A stretch of DNA of 30,538 nt from a virus: the IMG/VR virus record IMGVR_UViG_3300046009_001969, positions 1-30,538 of that record, one strand, 5' to 3'. The notes under the pieces are model-generated. The model had not been told where the DNA came from, did no database searches, and saw nothing but the letters and a program-made list of their open reading frames with translations. Positions 8,484 through 23,400 of the stretch are shown one piece after another. Each line of letters begins with the position of its first letter. The stretch's first letter is position 1. The translations under genes were made by a program, and so were the position numbers.

Positions 8484-11400
8484 ATGACTAGAATACGTAC
8501 TTTAGAATTTTTACCGAGTATTTTTCAAACCCCTACAAATAGCCAATTTCTAGCGGCTACATTGGATCAACTTGTAAATCCCCCTCTGACTAAAAAAATT
8601 CAGGGATACGTAGGAAGTAAATTTGGTTATGGCGTGAATGCTAATGATTTTTATGTGACAGAACCTACTAAAGTTAGAACAGATTATCAACTAGAGCCAG
8701 GGGTCACATTTCTTAAAAATAATGAATCTGTCGCAAAAGATTTTATAAGTTATCCAGGTATACTAGACGCATTAAAACTACAAGGCGGAATCACTACGGA
8801 TAATAGTAAACTGTTTAATAGCCAATTCTATAGCTGGGATAGTTTTACCAACTTAGACATGATCATCAATTATAACCAGTATTACTGGTTACCTGAAGGT
8901 CCTCCCGCTGTTATAGTTGCTAGCGATACAGTCTTTTTGAACAATGAATATATCGTAGAAAGTTTACCAAACACATATAATATTAGAGCTATTGGTGCAG
9001 GCGCCGGCGCGGATAATCCTACAATCACATTGATTCGCGGCGGTACTTATAATTTTTACGTAGACCAAGATACAGAATTTTGGATACAAGGCAAACCGGG
9101 TGTCACAGGAAAAGATCCTAGTCAGCCAAACATTAACACACGAATGGTATACGGAGTAGACAACAACGGCGAAGATAGGGGTATAGTCACATTTAATGTA
9201 CCGTTCAAAGATGCACAGAATGAATTTAATTTTCCAGGCAACAATCTAGTAGATGTCGTGAGTACACTACCTTTCTCGCAAGTTAATGGTGCAAGATTAT
9301 CAGACATTAATAATATTGACGGGGTGACATCACTGAATGGTAGAACAGTTATGTTCTATAATCCCAATAATAGACCTGAAGAATTTACTAATGAAATAGG
9401 ATATGTCTCAAACTTCTTTGCTGAGGGGACATATGATACTAACTATGGTAATTTAGTTGCGCCTATCACTAAGACAGCTACCGCTATAAGCGGGTCAGGA
9501 GATATCACATTATCGAATGTAGCAAACCTATCGATAGGTGGAAGCATAACATTTAGTGGTCCAAGCTTTGGTGGTTTGTTTCCATACACACCGCTTCGAT
9601 ATGTTGAAATACCTTCATCATCGATGACCGCAGGCTTGATGTATTGGATCACAGAATTAGGTGATACTAATTGGATAAATGCTGGTGTGACCTCAAATGC
9701 GACATTGAATGGTGAAATAAACGGCAATCTATTGACAGTAGAAACGGTCATATCAGGCGCGTTTAATATTGGTATGACCATAACAGGTTCAGGAATCGCT
9801 TCAGGAACCACAATAACAGGTTATGATGCTGAAACAAGTGGACTCACTGGTAAAGACACATATTATGTAAGCGTTTCTCAAACTGTACCAAATACAAATA
9901 TTGATGTCTACGATCTTTCTGACGGAAAAATATTTACATCAACTGGACCTTTAGCCGGTACTGGTAAAGTAAGACGCTATCAGCCTGTCATATATTATAT
10001 TAAGACTATTAATTCAGTTAATAATACTATCACAATCAGCCTATCTCTAGATGGACCAACATATGTCCCTAGCGCAGCGGCTATCGGCAATATGATAGTA
10101 CGAGTAAATGAAGGATTATACGAAGAAGGTTTTTATGTAAATGTAAATGATTATTTCTTTAATATCACTTATGTAGGTGATGTCACTGATCCTGTATTAA
10201 AACTCACTCCTGTTCCAAATGGTCTGATCCCTTCCGAACAAAAAATTACTGCGCAATTTGGAACTAATTATATAGGTCAGAATTTCTTTAAAAATGATTA
10301 TGGTTATGTCCAACTAATTCCTTATATCTCAGCACCACTAGATATATTATATTATCAAGATAATGTCAATCCAAACAAAGTAGGTGTCATACGATTGATT
10401 GAAAGTAATGCTCTTAATACTTTAAATGTCAATACTGAGATATTAGGAAAGAAAAATTTCACATCAACAAATGGCGTTGTATTTACAAATGGATTAAAAG
10501 TAGAATTTGACGGAGACGTAATTCCAACAAGTTATCTATCCGGACAGTATTATGTTCAAGGAGTTGGTACGGCTATCGAATTGATTCCTGTTGATACATT
10601 AGTTGTACCAGAAAGTTTCACTACTCAGACATCATTACCATACGATACAACGAACTTTGATATCGGTAACTTTGACGCTTCATTATTTGTTCCAGAAAAT
10701 CCAGATTATATCACTATCGCTAGAAATAGCATCAACAAAAATGCTTGGTCACGTAGCAACAGATGGTTCCATAGTGATGTCATAAAAGCAACTTCAGAAT
10801 ATAATGATAATCCTGATATTTTAACAACTTTTGCGAATGCTACAAACAAAGCAAAAAGACCAATCTTAGAATTTTATCCTAACTTGAAACTATTCAATAG
10901 CGGCACAGTTGGAAAATCAAGCGTTGACTTTGTAGATACAAGAACTACAGATGCATTTTCTGCTGTAGCAGGTCAAGCAGCATATTATCCTGACGTTGAA
11001 ACCTATACAAATTATTCTACGTCAGCCACTATCGCCGCAAGTCCTACTGTAACACAAGGTCAATTTTTATTAGGACAACAATATAGAATTACAAATATAG
11101 GAACAACTGCACCTGCTGCTTGGGTAGCGTTAGGTGTTAATGTTTTTGTTGAGGGAGAATTTGTCCCCGGCATTGAATATGTTATTACATTATTAGGTAG
11201 TACTGATTGGAATGCTATTGCAGGAACGGCAGATATCTCACCTTCAAATTTAACCGTCGGTAAAGAATATGAGATTACTATCTTAGGAAATACTGACTGG
11301 AATAGTATAGGATATATAGGAGTACCCATAGTAGGGGGTACATTTATAGCTACAGCCACAGGATCAGGAACAGGATTGGTTGATGGTGTGTATGAAGTAG

Positions 11401-14400
11401 GTTCAATCTTCACTGCTGTATATTCCGGTGAAACTGTAGGTTCTGGTGGTGGACAAGCCGCTGAAACTCTATTTACAGCACAAAGTACCGGTGTGATTAA
11501 TTCAGGTGATTTGATCGCAGATTTAGAATATACTATTACAGAATTAGGCACCACATTATGGAATAATATTAGTTATTATGATCCATTAAATCCAAGCGAT
11601 CCTGATAATCGCAGTTGGGGAGCAGGAGATCCCGTTGTAGGTGGGACATTTATTGCTACAGCAGCAGGTGTCGGTACTGGCTACGCTACTCAAGGTGATG
11701 GCACTGCCCTTTCATTGACGGCCACTACTATCACAATACCTGCAAGCACAGTAGTAGGTAATTTGACAGTAGGCATGTACATTAACGATCAAATCAGAGG
11801 CAACCAAAGTCAATTACCTACTAACACAAGAATCTTATCTATAGATGGTACAAGCACCTATACTATTACAGTATTTTACCCATTACCAACAATCATTCCT
11901 GGTAGTGCAAGCCTAATCTATCCACCCTCATTCACACCTCCTGAAATTTCATTCGTAGCTAATAGTAAAAATAACAGCGACTTATTATTATTTGCAGGCG
12001 CAAGAATTGTATTCTTGAATGAGAGTAATCCTATAGTCAAAAACAAAATATATGTAGCCAACTATAGCACAACAGTTAGCGGCTTATATCCTATCATCAC
12101 ATTGACAGAAGCCTTAGACGGAGAGATTTTAGCAAATGACCAATTTGCTGTATTACGAGGTCAAAATTATCAAGGTACAAGTTTTTATTATGACGGTGAA
12201 AACTTTATACAAGCACAACAAAAAACTACCATCAATCAGCCTCCAAAATTTGATGTATACGATAAGAACGGTATAAGTTTCGGCAACGAAGATTTTTACG
12301 AATCTACAACTTTTAATGGTTGTGATTTATTAAGATATAAAATAGGTACTGGTGCTAATGACTCTGTATTGGGTTTTCCAATAAGTTATAGTTCACTTAA
12401 TAATGTAGGTGACATCACTTTTGAAGTTGCACTTAACACTGATACATTTAATTATGTAACTGGTATACAGCAAAACGTAACAGAAACACAAAAAGTAAAC
12501 ACTGGATATGTATATAATGTCACAAGCAGAACCGAGTTTGAAAGACTACTTGGTTGGCAGACGGCAGTAGCACCCAGCACACAATATCAAATATTTGAAT
12601 TTAAATATACTCCGGATCCTTCAATAGAATTTGCTGAAGGCGATACAATTTTCTATACTGTAAATTGTGATGTATCACAATTAAGCGTGTCCGACACGAT
12701 TTGGCCGAGCCTCGAAGTATATAATAACAATAACATTTTGATAATCAACACTGATTATACTGTAGAAAATGGAAGTGATTTTACAAATATCACAGTTCAA
12801 ATACCTGGATTATTTGAAACAGTCATACAGGTAGCAATCCTAAGCAATCAAACAAGCCAGAATGCCTATTATAGCATACCAATCAATCTAAGCAATAATC
12901 CTTTCAACAGTGATGTCACAACTGTTGATATCGGTGACATACGCGGTCACTATCAAAGCATTTTTTATAATAATCCTGATACTACTGGGGTAGTGTTTGG
13001 TGCTAACAATACTAGAGATTTAGGCAATATTGTTCCGTGGGGTAATAGAATTATTCAAAACAGCGCAAGCTTGGTACTGCCAGGATCATTTTTGCGTCAG
13101 GCAGAACATAGTCTATTTGATTCTTTATTGTTTAATAGTAGAGAATATATCAAGTTTAAATCTTTGCTTATCGATACAGCAAATAAAATCGATTGGCAGC
13201 AAAGATACAACCCATCAGCATTATTAGATGAAGCGTTAGATCAAATTACAAGTGTCAAGAATCAAGAGATGCCTTTCTTTTGGTCAGATATGATACCGAA
13301 CAAGGCACCTTTCATCACTAACACTTATACATTCTTTAATAATATCGATACTAGCACTTTCCCATTAAGTAAAATTTATAATTTCGATGCAGCAAATTAT
13401 GACGGTGTATTGGTATATTTGCAAACTACGGCTGAAGGGACAACAATCACTAAACAGTTAGTGAAAAATATAGATTATACGATAAGCTCAGATACTCCTT
13501 CATTAATCGTCACAAAAGATTTGATTAATGGCGATAAAATCGTTATCAAAGAATACAATCAGACATATGGATCATATGTTCCAAATACTCCAACTAAGTT
13601 GGGACTATACCCAGCATCTGTACCTAGTGTTATTTTAGATAGTTCTTATAATCAACCAACATATTTTATTTTAGGACATGACGGTTCATATACAAAATTA
13701 TATGGCAATTACGACCCTGTATTAGGATTGATTGATTATAGAGATCAAGTCTTACTAGAATTTGAAACTAGAGTTTATAATAACTTAAAATTAAGCAACA
13801 CTATCCCAATACAAGCTGCTGATATCATACCTGGATATTTTAGAGACAACACTGTTAATTACGACGAGTGGCTAAGCATTTATAGTTCTACATTTTTAGA
13901 TTGGGTAGGACAAAATAGATTAGATTATAAAACACAATTGTATTTGTCTACTAATGAGTACACTTACAATTATACAAATAGCAGAAATAAATTAGATAAC
14001 GCTATTATTCAACAAGGTAACTGGCGCGGTATCTACATGTACTACTTTGATACTAGCACACCAAACACTACACCTTGGGAAATGATTGGATATGCCAACA
14101 AACCCAGCTGGTGGGAAACTCAATATGGTCCTGCCCCATATACAAGCGATAACTTGATATTATGGCAAGATATGGAAAACGGTTATGATTATAATAACGG
14201 TAACCCTGTAGAAATCGAAATATATAAACGCCCAGGTTTATTAAATATTCTACCTGTTGATGATCAGGGCAATTTGATTAATCCATTATTTGCTCTAGTT
14301 GGAAATTACAATCCTAACACTTTCCAGCGTGATTGGACTATAGGTGATGTAGGTCCAGTAGAGTTTAGCTATCGCCGTAGTTCAACTTGGCCGTTTGATT

Positions 14401-17400
14401 TGATGAGATTGCAAGCATTATTGAAGCCTGCCAACTTCTTTAACTTAGGCGTAGATATCGACAATTACAAGTACAACGCTGAATTCAATCAGTTCTTGAT
14501 TAATGATAGAACGCACTTAGTTCCTGCTGATATAGAAATATATGGCAACGGCACAGCTAAAACATCTTATATAAACTGGATCGTTGATTATGAAAAACAA
14601 CTAGGCGTAAATGCTACTGAAAATATCAAGAAACTATTAACTAATCTTGATGTCAGATTGGTTTATAGACTTGCGGGCTTTAGCGACAAAACGTTATTAA
14701 AATTCTTTGTTGAAAAAGGCACACCGGGATCAAAGAACTCATCATTGTTAATTCCAGATGAGAGTTATCAAATATTGCTCTATGAAAATCAACCATATGA
14801 TAAATTGATTTACAGTTCTGCGATTGTGCAATTAACTGAAAATGGTTATAAAGTATTCGGTAATAGTCAAACAACAAACTACTTTAAAACTTTAGTTCCG
14901 ATCATAAATTCAAATACAAAAACTATAACTGTTGAAGATCAATCAGTTAAAGTTGCTGATGATTACGAGTCAACCATTAAGTTAGTTCCATATGGAACAT
15001 TGTTCTATACAGCCCAAGAAGTTGCTCAATTCTTGATGAGTTATGGTGCTTATTTAGAATCAGCAGGTGCAAAATTTGATGTAATAGAATCAGGCATAGA
15101 ACTTAACTGGGAACAAATGGTAGCTGAATACTTGTACTGGACACAAGTTGGCTGGAGTATAGGAAGTATAGTCACTTTAAACCCTGCGGCAAATACTTTA
15201 GTAATTGATAAAGAAAGTCAAATAGTACAGCCTTTGACTTTCCAACAAACAAACTTTGTATTGAATCAAAACTTATATCCTATCGAAACTAAAGATTTAG
15301 CAATATTAAGAGATGGTACTGCGTTTAGCGTATCAGCTTTAAATGCAGGTGATAGTGTTGCTTACGGGCAGTTTAATTTAAGTAATATCGAACATGGTAT
15401 CGTATTTGACAACACAACTATTTTCGGTGATGTGATTTATAATTTAGTATCTGGTTTAAAACAGAATCGTATATCCTTGCAAGGAACAAAGAGTGCTGAA
15501 TGGAACGGCACTATGTTTGCTAGCGGATTTATCTATAATCAAGATAATGTTGAAGAATGGCGCGAAAACACAAAATATACCAAAGGCGCTATCGTTAAGT
15601 TTAAAAACAAATATTTTACAGCATTAGCAATCATTCAACCGAGCAAAGAATTTAGAGAAACTGAATGGAAAGAAACTGATTATAATGAGATTCAAAAGGG
15701 ATTATTGCCTAACAGTAGCACAAGAAGTTATGAAAGTTCTTTATACTACAACACTAATGAGGCAAATCTTGAGGATGATGCTGATCAAGTATCATTTAGT
15801 TTGATTGGCTTCAGATCAAGACCATATATGGCAAGTGCTGATTTGACTGATATCACGCAAGTAAACGTTTATAAAAACTTTATTAAAGAAAAAGGAACAC
15901 GCGCTGCATTGAGCGTATTCAAGGGCGCGAATCTACCTCAGGGCGGCATAGATTATAATATCTATGAAAACTGGGCTATAATGTCCGGTACTTTCGGTGG
16001 AGTTTTAAACAATAACTTTATCGAATTTAAATTAAATCAAAACGTATTGACAGGAAATCCAGGCATAGTTGGGTTGACTACCGGTCAAGAAGTAGAAGGT
16101 GCGCAGCAAATAGTACCATTATATAGTCTAACAAACTATGGGCAACCTGTAAGTGATTCATCAGTATTACCAACTGTAAGCCAGTATACTCCTAATACAG
16201 TTTTTCCTGACGCAGGATATGTAAACTTCAACGATGTAAAAATGAGTGCTTACTTCTTTGAGCAATTGGCTGTAGGCGTGAATCAAAATGGAATCATAGT
16301 ACCTATCAATGATTTTTATGTAGGTGATTATGTTTGGTTAGCAAATTATCTAGCAAAATGGCAAGTAATGACACCAAATGTTATCGCTCAAGTAGTTGAG
16401 GCAAACGCAAATTTAAACGGTACCACTACTATAATATTTGATAAACCTCACAATCTAAATCAATTTGATATCTTTGCTATCATCAATTTTGATAATAGTG
16501 TAAATGGATATTATGTCGCTACTCAGATTGTAAATCCATATCAAGTGATTGTGCCATTAATTTTAAGTAATGGTGTAAGAACTATCACTGGACAGGGTAT
16601 TGCATATAATTTTAGTTCACAGCGAGTAGATCAGCCTAGCGATATTCAAAACTTAAATTTACTTTCTAAAGAATTTGTTAAGAACACTGCATGGGTAGAT
16701 TTAAACAACGACGGCGGATGGGCTGTTTATAGAAAAGGCATCAATTATCAATACGACGAAGAGTTTACAATAGAAAATAGTGTAACATTTGGTTCATCTG
16801 TAGCATATACCAGCAAGGGCGATTATCTATTCGGTGATGCCGGAGCAGGTAAAGTTTATAGATTCCAGTACGATGCTTTAAACAAAATCTATGAACAGGA
16901 TCAAACAATCACAAATGATGTAAGTTTCGGTACTAATATTGCGTATGCTCAAAATATCTATGCTATCTCGCAAGCAACTGTAGACCCTACAATATACTTC
17001 TATTATGTAAATGATACTACAATCACAGACGACATTGAACCATTTAATACAAATACAAATATTGTAGCACCAATCGGCGCAACTAATTTCGGTACTGGAT
17101 TAGCAATGTCAGGCGATGCTAACTGGTTGTATATTGGCGATTATGACACAAATCCATTAAACATAAGAAACAAAGTTCATGTTTATCGTAGAAATAATAG
17201 TTTAGTTTCAGCGACTAATTTAGATGCATTTAAAACATATCAAATCACAGAATTAGGCGATACTGACTTTACGACATTGGGAGCAGTAGAAAATAAAGTA
17301 GGTATTTACTTTGTATATAACGATGTTGCTGCAACAGGTACAGGTACAGTAACAAATGTCGATTACGAGTTCGTAACCACACTAGAAAGTCCTGAGATCA

Positions 17401-20400
17401 CTGCCGACAAATTTGGTTCTGTGCTATCAACAAACTATTATGGCGATGTTCTTGTAGTAGGCGCGCCAGAATACGATTATGATATCAATACTGAAAACTG
17501 GGGCAAGGCATATGTGTATAATAGAATTATACAAAACTTTGAAGTTCAGGAAAATTCAAGCGCCACACCAGCAACTTTCACATTAGCATTTACTCCTAGC
17601 GGCAGCGTAGATCCAATCATTTATCGCAATGGTACTAAGGTAAGTGACACGAATTATAGCATAGTAGGCACATCTTTAATTTACACAGGCACATTAAAAG
17701 CAGGTGATATTATTGAAGTTGATAGTTGTAATTTTAGTTTAGCGCAAGTATTGACTACTGAGACTAATCCAAGAATCGGCGTGATGTTCGGTACTGGATT
17801 AGACACTAACAAGTATGGCACAGAGATACTAGTTGGTGCCCCATTCGCTCTTAATAGCACAAATGAAGAAGGTGCAGTCTATAGATTTACAAATGCAGGC
17901 GCACGTTTTGGTATTGTGATAGGTACAGAAAATGTCGATGTAACCACTAACAGAGACTTATTGATAAATGGTTATCTTGTAACTATACCACCGGGTGATA
18001 GTGATCTAGTTGCATTGACAATTAATCAAGCAAAGATAACCAATGTCGAGGCAGTGTCTACAAATGGTAAATTAATTATTTCTGTGATTAACCAAGACTT
18101 GGCACCTATCAATGAAAAACTAGTATTAAATTTCACTGATCAAGACACATTAACAGAATTAGGATTGACATTATTCAATCAAACACAAGTGATACAGTGT
18201 CCACATTTGACCGGCCCAACACAATTCGGAACAACGATAGCATTCAACGAGAGCAATTCAGTTGTGATAAGTGCGCCGTCTGGCACAAGATATGCTCAAA
18301 CAACGTTTGATTTTGTTGATGATGATAATTACGCCAATGATTTAGTATTTGACAACAACGCTACACAATTTATAGATTCATATCCTAACGCCGGCGCCGT
18401 CTACATGTATGATTATCTAGCAAATTATGAAGAAAACTTAAACAACATAGGGGCATATACATATGCTCAAAGTTGTAATGCTAGAGATCAAATATATGGT
18501 TCACAACCATATTACGGTACAGTGTTAGACTTTAACGAGAATAAAGTTATAATAGGCACGCCAACATATCGTCCAGATGATATAGACGGACAAGTTGTCG
18601 TATACATCAACGAATTAGGAGTTCCTAACTGGTCTGTCTACAGACAGACAAATCCTATTGTTGATATTAATAGAATTCAAAATATTCAGATTTACAACAG
18701 CGAAAGCAATCAAACATTAATCAACATGGATTATTTTGATCCGTTGCAAGGTAAATTACTGGGTGCTATAAGACAAAATATCGACACAATATCAAATGTT
18801 GATCCAGCGACATATAATAATGAAACAAACACTCAGAGCGGATTTGTTTGGGGAGCGGATCAAACAGGAAAAATATGGTTAGATACAACTAATCTAAGAT
18901 TTGTAAATTATCATCAAAATGATAATGTATACAACGCAAAATATTGGGGCTCACTATTCCCGGGTAGTGATGTTGCTGTATATACTTGGATAGCAAGTAA
19001 TGTATTACCAACAGACTATCAGGGCCCGGGTATACCAAGAGATGTCAACAGTTATACAGTACAGACTGTCATCAACAGTTCAAACACTATACAACCTATC
19101 TATTATTTCTGGGTAAGAAATAGCGGATTAATTCTAGGAAACAAAACACTTGCTGATGTTAATATCGCTTCTTATATCGCCAATCCTTTAGCATCAGGAA
19201 TAACTTATTTTTCACCTGTCAATACAAACGTTTTTGCATTATATAACAGCCAGCAATATATCAACGCGCAAGAAAGCGTATTACACATAGGTTATAGTAA
19301 TGGACAGAATGATGATCCAAGTCACCAATCTTATCAGTTGATACGCGAAGATTTTGCTAGCGACTTCTTACCTGGATTCGTAAATCCATCAAAGGGTATT
19401 TTTGAACCACGCGGTCTATATGATAGAATGCTTGACAGTTTAGCGGGCGTAGACGAAGAAGGGGGTGTATTACCGGATCCGTTCTTACCTAAACTTGTAC
19501 AAACAGGTGTACTCGCACGTCCAAGACAGAGCTTCTTTTATAATAGATATAAAGCATTGCAAAATTACTTGCAATATGCAAACACTATTTTAAGTTTATT
19601 CCCTATCACTGAATTAAGACCATTGATTTCTTTCTTAAACGAGAAGGGTGACTACTATGACACGACATTATATTGGGAGCGCGTCAACTGGTGGGCACCT
19701 GGTTATGATAATAATACAAAGGCAGCTATACAAGTTCCATTATACGCGGATTTGTCTACGCTAAATGTGTCAGTAGGCACTATCGTTGCTGTAAATCAAA
19801 ATAGTCAAGGCTTTACAGAATTTTATCGTTTTGATGAAAATGGTATCTGGACCAGAATTGGATTACAAAACGGTACTATTAGATTTAAAACAGAACTTTG
19901 GAATTATGATGAAGGACAGACAGGTTACGGTGATGACTTTTATGGTACTACACCATATGATCAATATCCAAGCGAAGAAACACGCTGGATCATTCGTGCA
20001 TTAAACGAACAAATTTATACAAATGATTTACTAATATATCGTAATAAGTCATTAATTTTGTTATTCGAATATATCCAGGCTGAAACAGTTGAGAATCAGA
20101 ATTATTTGCCGTGGTTAAACAAAACATCTTTAGTAGACGTTTCGCATAAAATACGCGAACTTGTCCCATTACAAAACTTTAAGTCTGATAATCAAGAATT
20201 CTTGTCTGGTTATGTCAATGAGGTTAAACCATATCACGTAGTCATCAAAGAATTCTTGTTTGAATATACAGGAGAAGATATCTATCAAGGTAATCTAACT
20301 GACTTTGATCTACCTGCGACATATGATTTCACTACACAATCCTTCATAAGTCCGCAGCTTGTCTATAGTAATCCAAATCAATCAAGTGAATTTTTACCAG

Positions 20401-23400
20401 ACGACTCAATTTGGGAATTATCGCAATATACCGAATGGCGCAACAATTATGGCGTAAGTCTAGTAGGACAGGATAATTATTTAATCACTACTACAGTAAG
20501 TTATCTACCTATCGGCGCAACTTTCCTAATATTAGACAACGCTCAGGGTTTCCCAATTAATGGTACTATCAAGATTGCTGACGTAGAAAATCCCTCACGT
20601 TTTGAAATTATTGGTTATAGTTCAGTTGACACTAGCACTAATACATTATTTGGCTTGACTAGAGGATTAAACGGTACTGAAGAATATGATCATATTCCTG
20701 GCGAAAATGTTTATATTGATTTGCCTGCTGTTGTAGTTTTAGACGGCGGCAGAGGTTATAGTAACCCGCCTAGAGTGCTAGCTCAGATAGATTTAAGCAA
20801 ATACCCTGCACCTAAAGAAGAAGCAGTATTAGAGGCAGTGATGAGTCTTGACTCTGTTGTTGCTATCAATGTGATTAATCCTGGAATAGGATATCCAGTA
20901 CTACCTAACATAATCATCGAACCCGCAGCATCATTTACTTTTGGTAGTGACAGCGTGACAGCGATTGAAAGCACAATAGAACTTTATGCACCTGATTTAC
21001 AAACAGGCGACCTAGTGCGTTATGTCAAGGTATCAGGTCAAAATATCGGGGGATTAGAAAATAATCAATATTACTATATTAATGTATTAAGTAATAGCCC
21101 TCTTACAATTCTTGCATTATACGCAAATTATAGCGATGCTATAAAAGATCAAAATAGAGTTGAAATATATAGCCAAGGATCAGGTTCTGATCATAAATTT
21201 GAATTAGGTGCAAAAGCTAGCGCAATCAGCTCAAGTTATCCAGTTAGAGAAAATAATATAACACTACGTTTCGACAGAACAACATACGATACGCAAGTTA
21301 CAGACTGGGTACCCGGCTCATTCTATGGCGCATTCTTTGCAGGTTCATATAACAATACTGAAAACATAAGCAGTTCAAGTATTGAGTTACAGTCAACATT
21401 GCCACCAATCAATACAATTTTGTCAAGTAATGATGGACTTGTTTTACCTCTTGTAAACGTAGACAATGAGCGTGTACTAGATTGGTCAGAATTTGAACGC
21501 AATGTTTTAAGCACTAATTTGTCAAGCAATATTATTACTTTAGATGTGGACGTTGCATCTGAAAATGCTAGCGGTTCAACAATAGGTTTTACTGTTGGGA
21601 TGCCAATTAAATTTATAGGTACCGCCGGAACTAGCTCAATCGTAAGTGGTACAACTTATTATGTAAACGAGATCATCAGCGATACTCAATTTAAGATAAG
21701 TGCTACACAATATGGAACTGTTTACAATGTGGGTAATAGTTCAGCAGGAACTGATTTCAAATGCTACACGGCGCAAATTATCGACACAGCTATTGTTTCT
21801 ACATACTATCCAGGAATCAGAACTGTTACTGCAACTTCAGCTAATAATAGCATTGTCACTATTCCATTGACTGATATTGGTACAGGTGGTACAGCAGGTT
21901 TATATACTGGTATACCAGTCGTATTTACAGGAAATGTATTTGGCAACATCGAAGAACATGTTGTGTATTTTGTGACTTCTGTTCTTGATGATGAAAACTT
22001 TACTATTAGCGATACGGATGAGTTTGTCCGCATCAAAGCTTTAAGTATCAATGCTGCCAATCAAATAATTGTTCAAAACACTACTGGCTTAAATGTCAAT
22101 GATCGCATCGTCTTTAGCAATATGACGATTGAAGGAGAGGCAGTTACCGAGTGGGGCAATATTCAGCAAGGCACGATTTATTATGTTAAAACTATTGATG
22201 TTAACGTAATTACTATCAGTGAAATATTGGGAGGGGCTACATTCGCCGTTTCTCCTGTGACATCAAATAGTCAAACATATTGCTTCTTTGTAGATCAGGA
22301 AAACAATTTTACTCTCGACAACGCTTCTGGCAATATGACAATTAACATACAGTTACCAGCAAGTCCTGGTCAAGTTAACGGTCAATTATTTACGTTCTAT
22401 CCAACTAGTAATCAATACGTCAATATTACATCTACGGATTATGGTAATCTAGTTGAAAGAACAGTAGAGTACGCATCTTCAGATGCTAATTTAATCACAT
22501 TAACTAGCCAAAGCGGCGGCACTAATAGCATGTATATTGGTATGCCGATCACTGTTGATCAAAATATTGGTGGGCTTGTAGCAAATACAACTTATACTAT
22601 AGAAGATATAGGTGAAATTACTGTAGCCATAACAAATTCTTCGGCATCAAGCAATACATTCACTGTAGACGGTACAGTTGACAGTTTATATATCGACATG
22701 CCTATCGTATTTTCAGGTAATCCATTAGGCAGTATCATAATTGGCGTAACATATTATGTTGAAAGTATTGATACTATAAACAACAAATTTACAATTAAAG
22801 ACAGTTTGACAGGAACTGAATTAGCACTCACTACCAATACAGGCAGCATGATAGGAACAGGTCCTGCATATATCAAATTGAACACAACTATCACTTCAAA
22901 TCAATATGGACCTGTAACGTTGAATCAAAAGATAACAACAGACCCAGTGTTTGACGTAAGTTATATCTTAGGTGGTTATAGAGTCATCATTTCAGACCCG
23001 GGTGCAGGATTTACGGTCAACAACACTATCACTATACCCGGTAATTTGTTAGGAGGATATTCCCCACAAAATGACCTTACACTAAAGGTCAACAAGATAG
23101 ATGCTATTGTTCCCGGCACATACAGTTGGTCATTACCTATCGAAAGTAACGGTAATATAATCAACGTTATTTGCTCAGGTACACCAAATGCAACAACTAA
23201 TAATTACTATCTAAAAGTAATCGGCTCAAATACATTTAAGGTATATAGCGATCCTAGAATGACTGTTCCTGTAAGTGGATTAACTCTAGGATATGACGGT
23301 GCTACGATCTCAACAGCAAATACTGTTGCGTCTAACGGTGTGATTACTGTAGATGATGCATCCTTGTTTGAGATAAACAATTCTATTGTATTTACCGGCG

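Noticed and set aside
11060-11554. Open frame of 164 codons on the minus strand
   Set aside because: It lies inside the giant gene over the tandem 'YxIT' cluster; its apparent repeats are the reverse complement of that cluster.
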